DNA of 5,251 nt from Anaerolineae bacterium (GTDB taxonomy: Bacteria > Chloroflexota > Anaerolineae > B4-G1 > SLSP01): assembly GCA_016934645.1 (NCBI GenBank), contig JAFGSL010000727.1:1-5251 (forward strand). Direction: 5' to 3'. Below the pieces are notes generated by a model. That model had not been told where the DNA came from, made no database searches, and saw only the letters and a program-made list of their open reading frames with translations. The position numbers were made by a program, and so were the translations under genes. Numbering within the stretch: the stretch's first letter is position 1; each line of letters begins with the position of its first letter. Positions 1 to 5,251 of the stretch are shown in pieces.

Positions 1-26
1 AATTACTTCTTGTTTTGGAGTGCTTG

Positions 27-1142
27 ATGCGGATTGCGCTGCTACATGATTGGCTAAACCAGTACGGTGGCGCAGAGCGGGTGTTGGAGCACCTGGTTGC
101 GCAGTTCCCCGGAGCGCCGGTCTACACGAGCATGTATTGGCGCGAGAAAATGCCTGCCGCATACCAAACCTGGGATATTCGCATGACGTGGATGGATCAC
201 CTGCCGGGCATTTACCGTCGACACCAGTGGTATTTTCCCTTGTACGCGCTGGCCTTTGCCACGCTGGATGTGCGCCATCAAGGCTACGATGTGATCCTCA
301 GCAACAAAAGCGGCTTTTGCCACGGCGTCCGCGCGGGCGATATACCGCAGGTGTGTTACTGTCTCGCACCTACGCGCTATGTCTGGGAGTTCGATGCTTA
401 TGCGGCCCGTGAGAACCTGCCAGGAGCACTCAGGGCGCTGCTCAAGCCGGTGGTCGCCCTGTTGCGCCGGTGGGATTATCGCGTCGCCCAACGCCCGACG
501 ACGCACTTCGTCGCCATCTCCACCGAGATCCAGGAGCGTATCCGGCGCTACTATCGCCGCGATTCGAGCATCATCTATCCCCCGGTGGACGTGGAGCGTT
601 TCCATCCAGCCTCGCAGCACGAGGATTACTACCTGATCGTCTCACGGCTGATTCCTTACAAACGCATCGATCTGGCCGTAGAGGCGTTCAATCAACTTGG
701 CTTGCCATTGCGGATTGTCGGGAGTGGGCGTGATCGTGAAACGTTGGAGGCACTGGCGAAGCCAAACATCACGTTTATGGGCTACATCCCGGATGAGGGT
801 TTGCCGGATTTATTGGCGCGCTGCAAGGCATTCATTTTCCCGGGACGAGAGGATTTCGGGATTGCGCCGCTGGAAGCACAGGCTTCTGGACGTCCGGTGA
901 TCGCCTACGGCGCAGGGGGTGCGTTAGATTCGATTATCGAGGGTGAAACGGGGATCTTTTTCCGCGAGACGACGGCGGAATCCCTTGCGCAGGCAGTGCT
1001 GTCCTTCGACGCAGACCATATAGATCCGCAAGCCTGTCGCGCCAACGCTGAACGTTTTTCCGTCCCTCGCTTTCAGCAGGAATTACACACTACCCTCTCA
1101 CATATTCTCGCACTCACGCATCACGTGTCACGTGTCACGTAG
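27..1142 (+). CDS. GT4-family glycosyltransferase (WbaZ/mannosyltransferase-like)
   Basis: This 371-residue protein is a retaining, nucleotide-sugar-dependent glycosyltransferase of family GT4 (GT-B fold), probably acting in the cytoplasm on cell-surface polysaccharide or glycolipid. The N-terminal acceptor domain shows the glycine loop GGAERV (residues 14-19) and YCLAPTRYVWEF, which matches the 'YCHTPxRYxWD' signature of WbaZ-like mannosyltransferases. The C-terminal donor domain begins near VSRLIPYKRID (about 205-215). It contains the E-x7-E motif GREDFGIAPLEA with E275 and E283, followed by SGRPVIAYGAGG, all typical of nucleotide-sugar binding. The ATG at 27 is chosen because GGAG at 17-20 lies 6 bases upstream; in-frame TTG codons at 15 and 24 lack such a site. 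Length is normal for the family. The last eight or so residues are encoded by a heptamer tandem array. The donor and acceptor sugars cannot be read from sequence. No partner glycan genes are visible, because the window starts just upstream. Confidence 0.93.
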   Translation: MRIALLHDWLNQYGGAERVLEHLVAQFPGAPVYTSMYWREKMPAAYQTWDIRMTWMDHLPGIYRRHQWYFPLYALAFATLDVRHQGYDVILSNKSGFCHGVRAGDIPQVCYCLAPTRYVWEFDAYAARENLPGALRALLKPVVALLRRWDYRVAQRPTTHFVAISTEIQERIRRYYRRDSSIIYPPVDVERFHPASQHEDYYLIVSRLIPYKRIDLAVEAFNQLGLPLRIVGSGRDRETLEALAKPNITFMGYIPDEGLPDLLARCKAFIFPGREDFGIAPLEAQASGRPVIAYGAGGALDSIIEGETGIFFRETTAESLAQAVLSFDADHIDPQACRANAERFSVPRFQQELHTTLSHILALTHHVSRVT

Positions 1143-1162
1143 CACGTGCCACGTCTCACGGG
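1114..1162. repeat. Tandem array of seven degenerate heptamers, consensus TCACGTG
   Basis: Seven contiguous 7-bp units can be read by eye: tcacgca, tcacgtg, tcacgtg, tcacgta, gcacgtg, ccacgtc, tcacggg. The core CACGTG is a palindrome, so single-stranded copies could pair with one another. The array covers the 3' end and TAG stop (1140-1142) of the glycosyltransferase gene, the 13-bp gap, and the TGA stop (complement of 1156-1158) of the convergent propeller-peptidase gene. Because 7 is not a multiple of 3, successive units are read in shifting frames. No T-run follows on either strand, so it is not an obvious intrinsic terminator. Short heptanucleotide tandem repeats are known between genes in filamentous cyanobacteria; any relation to this one is unproven. 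Confidence 0.85.
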
Positions 1163-2982
1163 ATCGATTGAACTTCCCACTCCGGTCGTTTCGTCCACCA
1201 GGGCAGAATGCCATAGGACTCCGAGATGGCATCCGTTGTGTATAGCTCTTCCATACACTCGTACCAACTCATACCCTCGGTTTTCTGGAAGTGCCACCAC
1301 TCAACATCGTAGTAGGAAGAACGCCAGTTGGAGAGCGCATTGCGCCGTTCCCACCCGTAATCGGCGGCGATGGTGGTGAAGTCAACGTAGTAGCCTTCGG
1401 GGATCTTTTCCTTGAGTTCGCCACCCTGGACTGTTGCCAGTCCGCCTTTGGAACGCGACGAGAGATCCCAGGGAGCGACACGCAGCGGCTCACCCTGGCT
1501 GCCGTCCTGTTCCTTGCCTCTGATGTACACGCGCCAGTAGGTGACGCCGCCGATGTCCTCGCGGACTAATTCTATTTGCCCATTGCTAAGAAAACCCTGG
1601 TTGATGTCCACCGCGCGCCCGCAGACGTGCCAGGAAATGCGTCCTTGCCCGGGGCGGGGCGTGTAGTTCATCGTACGCCACGAATCGCCGAGGACGGACA
1701 GGTAATCCCATCCTGTTTGTTCCTTCACCGCCTTGCGCAGTGCGTTGTAGCTGTCATTGACTTTGTCGCTCAATTTCTCAGCATTGTCGCTGTAATTCAC
1801 ATTTGGCAGATTGACCAATTGGTATTTTTCAGGGTTCGCGGAAAGCAGGAGTTCCGTGTAGAGGGGAGACTCTTCTTCCCCCATACGTTGTACAAGCCGC
1901 GCTTCAAGTTCGGGATTGAGAGGTTTCAGCGTCCACGATGGGGTGTCCATCCAATCGACCGTACTGTAGCCTTCCTGTGCCAGACCCCAGCCGGTTGTGT
2001 CCGCCGCAATCAGGTAGGATGTTGCCTGTTGCCGGAAGATGAAGGCCAATGCGTTACCATCGGGTGACCAGGTGGGTTGTCCGCCCACGCCGAAGAGACT
2101 TGGTCGTAACATCCCGGTCACTAGGGCTTCTTTGTCGAAGGGGATTTTCCAGATCGTTTCATTGCCGGGCACGCCGGCGGAGTAGACGAGATACCGTCCA
2201 TCGGGTGACCACGCGGCGTAATCCTCGTTTTGATCAGGTGTGTTGCTCACGTTGACGGTAATGCCGTCATCCAATGAGATAACGTACAAATCTTTATTAT
2301 CGTCGCGGTAGGCGGTAAATGCGATGTGGCGACCATCGGGCGACCATGCCGGGGAATATTCTGGATCTGGATTGGAGGTCAGCCGTTGGCTGTCGCCGCG
2401 TTCCACGTTGAGGATGTAGATGTCGAGATTGCCATCAACATAGGCTTCATACGCCAGCCATTTGCTATCGGGCGACCACGTTGGCGCGGCTTGATAATCC
2501 GGTGTGCGGGTCAGTCGTATAACGGTTCCAGCGCTCATCTCAATGAGATAAAGATCCCAACTACTATTGCGCTGTGAGGCAAACGCAAGGTGCTGCCCGT
2601 CAGGCGCCCAGACCGGGTCACGGTCTTCGCCGGGATCGAAGGTGAGTCGCAGAAGATTGCCGGTGTTTTGTGATAGGAGATAGATATCGCTGTTGCCGTT
2701 GTGCCGCATGGTGAAGGCCAGCGTGCCGCCGCTGCCGACCGGTGTGGGTGTGATCGGCGGCGAACCGGGAACCGGCGTGGGGATATACCACGTGGAGGGT
2801 GGCGGTGTGGCAGTGACAATGACCGTGCGTTCGACTTCACGCTCTATCGGAGATGGGGTGGGGCGAGCGAGGAGCACCAGCACACCAACAAGCAGGATGA
2901 TCCAAACGACCCGCGGAATCTTGATCTGCCGCGGTTTGAAAAACCATTCTAATATGCGTTTCAATGCCCTAATATATGCCAC
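1156..2982 (-). CDS. Membrane-anchored TolB-like beta-propeller fused to M15-type D-Ala-D-Ala carboxypeptidase domain
   Basis: This 608-residue protein is predicted to be anchored by one N-terminal membrane helix (about residues 22-39, IPRVVWIILLVGVLVLLA) with the rest outside the membrane. A Pro/Thr-rich linker follows (about 40-85). A PD40/TolB-type propeller comes next, with blade motifs WAPDG, WSPDS, WSPDG, WSPDG and WSPDG whose tryptophans are at 125, 169, 213, 258 and 305; a first, weaker blade precedes them, suggesting six blades. The C-terminal part carries the M15 zinc-peptidase signature: SWHVCGRAVD (ligands H452 and D459) and EWWH (catalytic E561, ligand H564). This implies cleavage of peptidoglycan stem peptides, while the propeller may bind wall or protein partners; both roles are inferred. 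The GTG at 2982 is preferred because GGGAG lies 8 bases upstream. An in-frame GTG at 3000 would add six residues but falls beside the -10 box. No twin-arginine signal is present. The gene follows the tat operon but is separated from it by a terminator. Confidence 0.88.
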   Translation of the reverse strand: MAYIRALKRILEWFFKPRQIKIPRVVWIILLVGVLVLLARPTPSPIEREVERTVIVTATPPPSTWYIPTPVPGSPPITPTPVGSGGTLAFTMRHNGNSDIYLLSQNTGNLLRLTFDPGEDRDPVWAPDGQHLAFASQRNSSWDLYLIEMSAGTVIRLTRTPDYQAAPTWSPDSKWLAYEAYVDGNLDIYILNVERGDSQRLTSNPDPEYSPAWSPDGRHIAFTAYRDDNKDLYVISLDDGITVNVSNTPDQNEDYAAWSPDGRYLVYSAGVPGNETIWKIPFDKEALVTGMLRPSLFGVGGQPTWSPDGNALAFIFRQQATSYLIAADTTGWGLAQEGYSTVDWMDTPSWTLKPLNPELEARLVQRMGEEESPLYTELLLSANPEKYQLVNLPNVNYSDNAEKLSDKVNDSYNALRKAVKEQTGWDYLSVLGDSWRTMNYTPRPGQGRISWHVCGRAVDINQGFLSNGQIELVREDIGGVTYWRVYIRGKEQDGSQGEPLRVAPWDLSSRSKGGLATVQGGELKEKIPEGYYVDFTTIAADYGWERRNALSNWRSSYYDVEWWHFQKTEGMSWYECMEELYTTDAISESYGILPWWTKRPEWEVQSIP

Positions 2983-3002
2983 AGTATAACTCTCCCACAC
3001 CT

Positions 3003-3030
3003 AAAATAGCCGACAATGGGAGAATGTCAA
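3003..3030 (-). promoter_or_regulatory. Sigma-70-type promoter of the propeller-peptidase gene
   Basis: On the minus strand a perfect TTGACA (complement of 3025-3030) is followed after 16 bases by TATTTT (complement of 3003-3008, 4 of 6 matches to TATAAT). Transcription would start near 2996, giving a leader of only about 14 bases that begins at the GGGAG ribosome-binding site. This placement supports GTG 2982 over GTG 3000 as the start codon. The promoter lies just downstream of the tatC terminator, so the gene can be transcribed independently of tat. Confidence 0.6.
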
Positions 3031-3043
3031 CTTCCCACACATG

Positions 3044-3078
3044 AAAAACCGGGCAAGTTCTACGTTGACTTGCCCGGT
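3044..3078 (-). terminator. Rho-independent terminator of the tat operon
   Basis: A perfect 11-bp inverted repeat pairs accgggcaagt (3048-3058) with acttgcccggt (3068-3078), leaving a 9-base loop. Read on the minus strand, the stem is followed by five T residues (complement of 3044-3048, the last overlapping the stem). It starts 16 bases after the tatC stop codon, so it should end the tatABC transcript before the propeller-peptidase promoter. On the plus strand no T-run follows, so it appears to work in one direction. Confidence 0.9.
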
Positions 3079-3093
3079 ATGCTGGTGTCTGTA

Positions 3094-3858
3094 TTAGTCT
3101 GACTTAAGTGCGGCTTCAGTTGCAGCTTCAACTTCAGCCGCACGACGCGCGCGTTGGCGCGCAGCTAGTCGCGAAAAGAGAATGCCAAGCTCGTAAAGCA
3201 CAATAAACGGGCCGGTAACCAATAGCATGGTGACCGGGTCCGTTGTTGGCGTGACAACCGCGGCGATGATAGCCGCAATGAAGATGATGAGCCGCCGGCT
3301 ACGATTAAGTTGCTGTGGCGTCACCACACCAAACAGCGCAAGCGCGTAAATCACCAGTGGTGTTTGGAACAGGATACCCATCCATAGTGCGAGCGTTGTG
3401 GTGAAACCAAGGTATCTCTCCAGCGAATAACTCGGTGTGACGACCGTTCCGAAGAAGCCCATCAACACGGGCATACTGATGGGCATCAGGATTTGCAGTG
3501 TGAATAACCCACCCAGAACAAAGAAGATCAGAGCCGCGGGAATCCCAAACAGGAAGGTTTTCCTTTCGTTAGGGAGCAATCCTGGTGCTACAAATCCATA
3601 AATCTGATAGAAAATGTAGGGGAGCGAAACCCCAAAGCCCATTGCTAGTGCGATTTTGAAGTAGGTGATCGGCGCTTCGGTAGGACTCAAGGCGATGACG
3701 AGCGCGCCTCCTAACGGCTTGACAAGCCAGGCGACGACGTAGTCCACGACGGCAGAGGCAGCAAGTGTCGTGATGATGATGGCGGCCACTGCGCGGAATA
3801 GACGTCTCCGCAGTTCTTGAATGTGGTCAAGAAGAGTCATCCCATTTTCTTCCGCCAT
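3094..3858 (-). CDS. tatC: Twin-arginine translocase subunit TatC
   Basis: TatC is the polytopic membrane receptor of the Tat pathway; with TatB it binds twin-arginine signal peptides of folded export substrates. The 254-residue product fits the family in length and has six predicted membrane helices. Family motifs are clear: DHIQELRRRLF near the N-terminus (11-21), SPTEAPITYFK (58-68, E61), FVAPGLLPNERK (89-100, including E98) and TPTTDPVTM (203-211) between the last two helices. The charged, Ala/Arg/Glu-rich tail (about 230-254) should be cytoplasmic. The ATG at 3858 is one base after the TAA of the tatB gene, and the ribosome-binding site (GAGG, 9 bases upstream) lies inside the tatB 3' end, so translation is probably coupled. 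Met7 is an alternative start. A strong terminator follows the stop codon. Confidence 0.97.
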   Translation of the reverse strand: MAEENGMTLLDHIQELRRRLFRAVAAIIITTLAASAVVDYVVAWLVKPLGGALVIALSPTEAPITYFKIALAMGFGVSLPYIFYQIYGFVAPGLLPNERKTFLFGIPAALIFFVLGGLFTLQILMPISMPVLMGFFGTVVTPSYSLERYLGFTTTLALWMGILFQTPLVIYALALFGVVTPQQLNRSRRLIIFIAAIIAAVVTPTTDPVTMLLVTGPFIVLYELGILFSRLAARQRARRAAEVEAATEAALKSD

Positions 3859-3859
3859 C

Positions 3860-4441
3860 TTATTCGTCCTCGTTATTGATGGGTGTTTCTGCGGTGGCAG
3901 ATGTAGATGCTGCCGCAGAGATATCCTGTGTGGAAATCGCAGTATCGGCGGGTATGATTACTTTGGCTGATTCAAGCTCCACGGGGATTACCGGCGTGGG
4001 GACTTGCGATGTACCTGTAGGGGATGTTTTTCTCGGTGTCGGTTTATTCAGCGTCTCCTCTAGCGCTTTGGGGAGTTCCTCCACGCCATCGGCTACCGAC
4101 GTCGACATTTCTTCTAACGTTGTTTTGACATCCTCGACTACCGCTTTGGTTTCGTTGATGTCTGCTTCGGCCGATGCTTTGACATCAGCTAGAGTTTTTT
4201 GAATCTCAGAAACCGATGCTTTCGTCTCGTTAATCGTTTCTTGTACTTCATCAGGGATGAGTTCATCGGTGATGAACTCTCCCTTAAGACCGGCTGACAT
4301 TTGTGCCCACATCTGCTGTATTTTGCGAGTATACTCTCCTATGGTCCGCATAATCTTGAGAATGTCCTCCGGGCCAAAAAGGATAATAGCCAACAGCACG
4401 ATGATAAGGAGTTCGCCGCCTCCTATATTAAAAAACTCCAT
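3860..4441 (-). CDS. tatB: Sec-independent translocase protein TatB-like, with long C-terminal coiled-coil and Pro/Ser/Thr-rich tail
   Basis: TatB works with TatC in recognising twin-arginine signal peptides. The N-terminus FNIGGGELLI (4-13) closely resembles the F-x-I-G-x-x-E-L-L signature of TatB; E10 matches the membrane-embedded glutamate of TatB proteins. One short membrane helix (about 10-22) leads into the F-G-P hinge (22-24) and an amphipathic helix. Residues about 64-133 form a long charged helix, probably coiled coil, with a near-duplicated 15-residue segment starting INETKA at 70 and again at 95. The tail (134-193) is low-complexity, rich in Pro, Ser, Thr and Ala, and ends acidic. 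Total length 193 is a little above typical TatB. The ATG at 4441 has GGAG 7 bases upstream. The paralogous TatA/TatE family is the main alternative name, but the gene order and N-terminal signature favour TatB. Confidence 0.85.
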   Translation of the reverse strand: MEFFNIGGGELLIIVLLAIILFGPEDILKIMRTIGEYTRKIQQMWAQMSAGLKGEFITDELIPDEVQETINETKASVSEIQKTLADVKASAEADINETKAVVEDVKTTLEEMSTSVADGVEELPKALEETLNKPTPRKTSPTGTSQVPTPVIPVELESAKVIIPADTAISTQDISAAASTSATAETPINNEDE

Positions 4442-4535
4442 CCTGTGTCTCCAGCAGTAGCAGCTTTGTTAGCCCATGCATCAATAAGCTGGGCGCGAGC
4501 AAGGTGGCTGCGACTCGATAGTCTGTGAGATGTGA

Positions 4536-4736
4536 CTAAGCTTCTTCGGAACTGTCGCTGTCTGCTGTTTCGGTTTCTTCTTTGGGTTTGTCGGGTTGCA
4601 GTCCATCTTTGAAACCCTTGATGCCCTTACCCAATTCTGACCCCAGGCGCGCAACACGTCCAGGCCCAAAGATGATCAGGGCTAAAACGATAACCAAAAT
4701 TAACTCCAACGGACCGAAATTCTTAAAGAGTGGCAT
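4536..4736 (-). CDS. tatA: Sec-independent translocase protein TatA
   Basis: TatA is the small subunit that assembles at substrate-loaded TatBC and lets folded proteins cross the cytoplasmic membrane. The 66-residue product has the standard layout: a short membrane helix (about 9-23, LELILVIVLALIIF), the F-G-P hinge (F23-G24-P25), an amphipathic helix with LGSELGKGIKGFKDG (31-45, including the conserved F42), and a short acidic tail. E11 occupies the polar position near the start of the membrane helix. The ATG at 4736 is preferred because GGAGG lies 5 bases upstream; an in-frame TTG at 4748 is actually part of that site's sequence. It is the first gene of the tat operon, 94 bp before tatB. 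Confidence 0.95.
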   Translation of the reverse strand: MPLFKNFGPLELILVIVLALIIFGPGRVARLGSELGKGIKGFKDGLQPDKPKEETETADSDSSEEA

Positions 4737-4748
4737 TTCAACCTCCAA

Positions 4749-5053
4749 ATGAGATAGTTTTCTGAGCGTTCCTACGGGGTTATTACTGTCCCTTCAGATA
4801 CGTTCTTTTGTCTTAGCGAGCACAGTTACCGATGCGTTCTATCATACTATGGTTTTACATATACGCAACTATAGCGTGTCAGAGCCTTATTATTCTCGTA
4901 AAAAATCCTCCCATATACCTGGCCTTTAGGTCGACATTTTTGAGCCAGCAGGAACTGAAGTGCATTACACTAAGAGAGTGATAAGACCGAGGAACGTCAG
5001 GCATGTGACTTCGCACATCAACTGCCCAGTGGCTAACGTAGAGCTTTTGCATG
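4749..5053. other. Gene-free spacer between tRNA-Arg and tatA
   Basis: This stretch of about 305 bases has no convincing protein gene on either strand; the short open frames in it run through the tRNA-Arg gene and show no family features. It holds the candidate tat promoter and the tatA leader. A modest stem-loop (atgtg 5003-5007 with cacat 5014-5018, extended by ggc/gcc across a five-base bulge) lies downstream of tRNA-Arg, but no T-run follows it. A run of six T residues on the minus strand (complement of 4900-4905) has no good stem before it. No clear terminator for tRNA-Arg was found. Confidence 0.6.
4841..4868 (-). promoter_or_regulatory. Candidate promoter of the tatABC operon
   Basis: On the minus strand TTGCGT (complement of 4863-4868, 3 of 6 matches to TTGACA) is followed after 16 bases by TATGAT (complement of 4841-4846, 5 of 6 matches to TATAAT). 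Transcription would begin near 4834, giving a leader of about 98 bases before tatA. The -35 box is weak and the surroundings are AT-rich, so chance is a real alternative. Confidence 0.35.
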
Positions 5054-5126
5054 AGTCCCCGGTGAGACTCGAACTCACAACCCCCTGGTTCGAAGCCAGG
5101 TGCGCTGTCCATTGCGCCACGGGGAC
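5054..5126 (-). tRNA. tRNA-Arg, anticodon UCG
   Basis: Read on the minus strand, all four arms form: a 7-bp acceptor stem (GTCCCCG with CGGGGAC), a 4-bp D stem (GCGC/GCGC), a 5-bp anticodon stem (CCTGG/CCAGG) with loop CTTCGAA, a five-base variable region, and a 5-bp T stem (GTGAG/CTCAC) around TTCGAGT. The anticodon UCG reads the arginine codon CGA. A20 in the D loop and C35 in the anticodon agree with known arginine identity elements. The discriminator base is U, whereas bacterial tRNA-Arg usually has A or G. The next bases are CAT, so CCA is not encoded and must be added after transcription. Confidence 0.95.
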
Positions 5127-5150
5127 TGGAATACATTTCGAATAATATAA

Positions 5151-5176
5151 AAAGCCGGACACATCGGCCCGGCTTT
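5151..5176 (-). terminator. Rho-independent terminator after tRNA-His
   Basis: An 8-bp inverted repeat pairs aaagccgg (5151-5158) with ccggcttt (5169-5176) around a 10-base loop. On the minus strand it starts 2 bases after the tRNA-His discriminator, and the stem ends in a T-run of five followed by AT-rich sequence. It probably ends tRNA-His transcription, implying that tRNA-Arg, 24 bases further on, is transcribed either by read-through or from its own promoter. An AT-rich TATATT lies just after the stem, but no convincing -35 box accompanies it. The stem could instead take part in 3'-end processing. Confidence 0.72.
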
Positions 5177-5178
5177 AG

Positions 5179-5251
5179 GGTGACTGGTGGGACTCGAACC
5201 CACAGTTGCCTGAGTCACAGTCAGGAGCCTTAACCATTAGGCCACAGCCAC
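5179..5251 (-). tRNA. tRNA-His, anticodon GUG (reaches window edge)
   Basis: Read on the minus strand, the acceptor stem is GTGGCTG with CAGTCAC (one G-U pair), the D stem is GCCT/AGGC, the anticodon stem is CCTGA/TCAGG with loop CTGTGAC, and the T stem is GTGGG/CCCAC around TTCGAGT. The anticodon GUG reads histidine codons. The discriminator is C73, as expected for tRNA-His, which pairs with an extra G at position -1. That G would be base 5252, outside the window, so the 5' end may extend one base further. CCA is not encoded (the discriminator is followed by CTA). Confidence 0.95.

Noticed and set aside
15..26. TTG start codons upstream of ATG 27 for the glycosyltransferase
   Set aside because: GGAG at 17-20 is correctly spaced for ATG 27, and the MRIALLHDW start fits the family N-terminus.
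54..620. Minus-strand open frame of 188 codons opposite the glycosyltransferase
   Set aside because: It is a high-GC shadow of the GT4 coding frame, with an Arg/His/Ala-rich product and no family signature.
1576..2067. Plus-strand open frame of 163 codons inside the propeller-peptidase gene
   Set aside because: It is antisense to the M15 and propeller coding sequence, whose motifs and membrane anchor are clear. The plus-strand product shows no recognisable features and no good ribosome-binding site.
2059..2610. Recurring 'atcgggtgacca'-like DNA at about 135-bp intervals as a possible CRISPR or intergenic repeat
   Set aside because: The copies encode the WSPDG motifs of propeller blades in frame and vary as protein-coding repeats do.
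1156..3093. Propeller-peptidase as a Tat substrate or fourth member of the tat operon
   Set aside because: Its N-terminus has no twin-arginine motif, and a strong terminator plus a separate promoter split it from tatC.
4737..4748. TTG at 4748 as the tatA start
   Set aside because: It overlaps the GGAGG ribosome-binding site that serves ATG 4736, and TatA proteins begin close to the membrane helix.
5000..5026. Stem-loop (ggc, atgtg / cacat, gcc) downstream of tRNA-Arg as a terminator or small RNA
   Set aside because: The stem is short and bulged, with no T-run on either strand and no recognisable RNA family.
4960..5145. Open frames on both strands across 4879-5162
   Set aside because: They run through the tRNA-Arg gene, which explains the conserved sequence; the products contain translated tRNA arms.

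Overview
The window looks like a piece of a bacterial chromosome, probably from a Chloroflexota (Anaerolineae-like) organism. That assignment is an inference. It rests mainly on the membrane-anchored protein with a Pro/Thr-rich linker of the 'TVIVTATPPP' style, which is common in exported proteins of that phylum, and on the overall gene style. No ribosomal RNA or marker gene here can confirm it. Every gene seen is on the minus strand except the first.

Layout from left to right. Positions 27-1142 (+) encode a GT4-family glycosyltransferase of the WbaZ/mannosyltransferase type. It converges on a long minus-strand gene (1156-2982) for a membrane-anchored protein that joins a TolB-like WSPDG beta-propeller to a C-terminal M15-type zinc peptidase (D-Ala-D-Ala carboxypeptidase/VanY-like) with intact metal and catalytic residues. 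The two stop codons are 13 bp apart, and both lie inside a 49-bp tandem array of a degenerate heptamer (consensus TCACGTG). The peptidase gene has its own promoter with a perfect TTGACA -35 box. Upstream of that promoter sits a strong rho-independent terminator (3044-3078), which closes the next operon.

Positions 3094-4736 (minus) hold a complete twin-arginine translocase operon in the order tatA, tatB, tatC. tatB and tatC are separated by one base; tatA and tatB are separated by 94 bp. A promoter is tentatively placed at 4841-4868. The propeller-peptidase lacks a twin-arginine signal, so its place next to the tat genes does not make it a Tat substrate.

Positions 4749-5053 form a gene-free spacer. 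The right end carries two minus-strand tRNA genes: tRNA-Arg(UCG) at 5054-5126 and tRNA-His(GUG) at 5179-5251, running to the window edge. A hairpin terminator lies between them. Neither tRNA encodes CCA.

This is mostly ordinary housekeeping and envelope content. The points most worth a second look are the heptamer array over the convergent stops, the propeller-M15 fusion with its long insert between metal-binding motifs, and the unusual discriminator base of tRNA-Arg.
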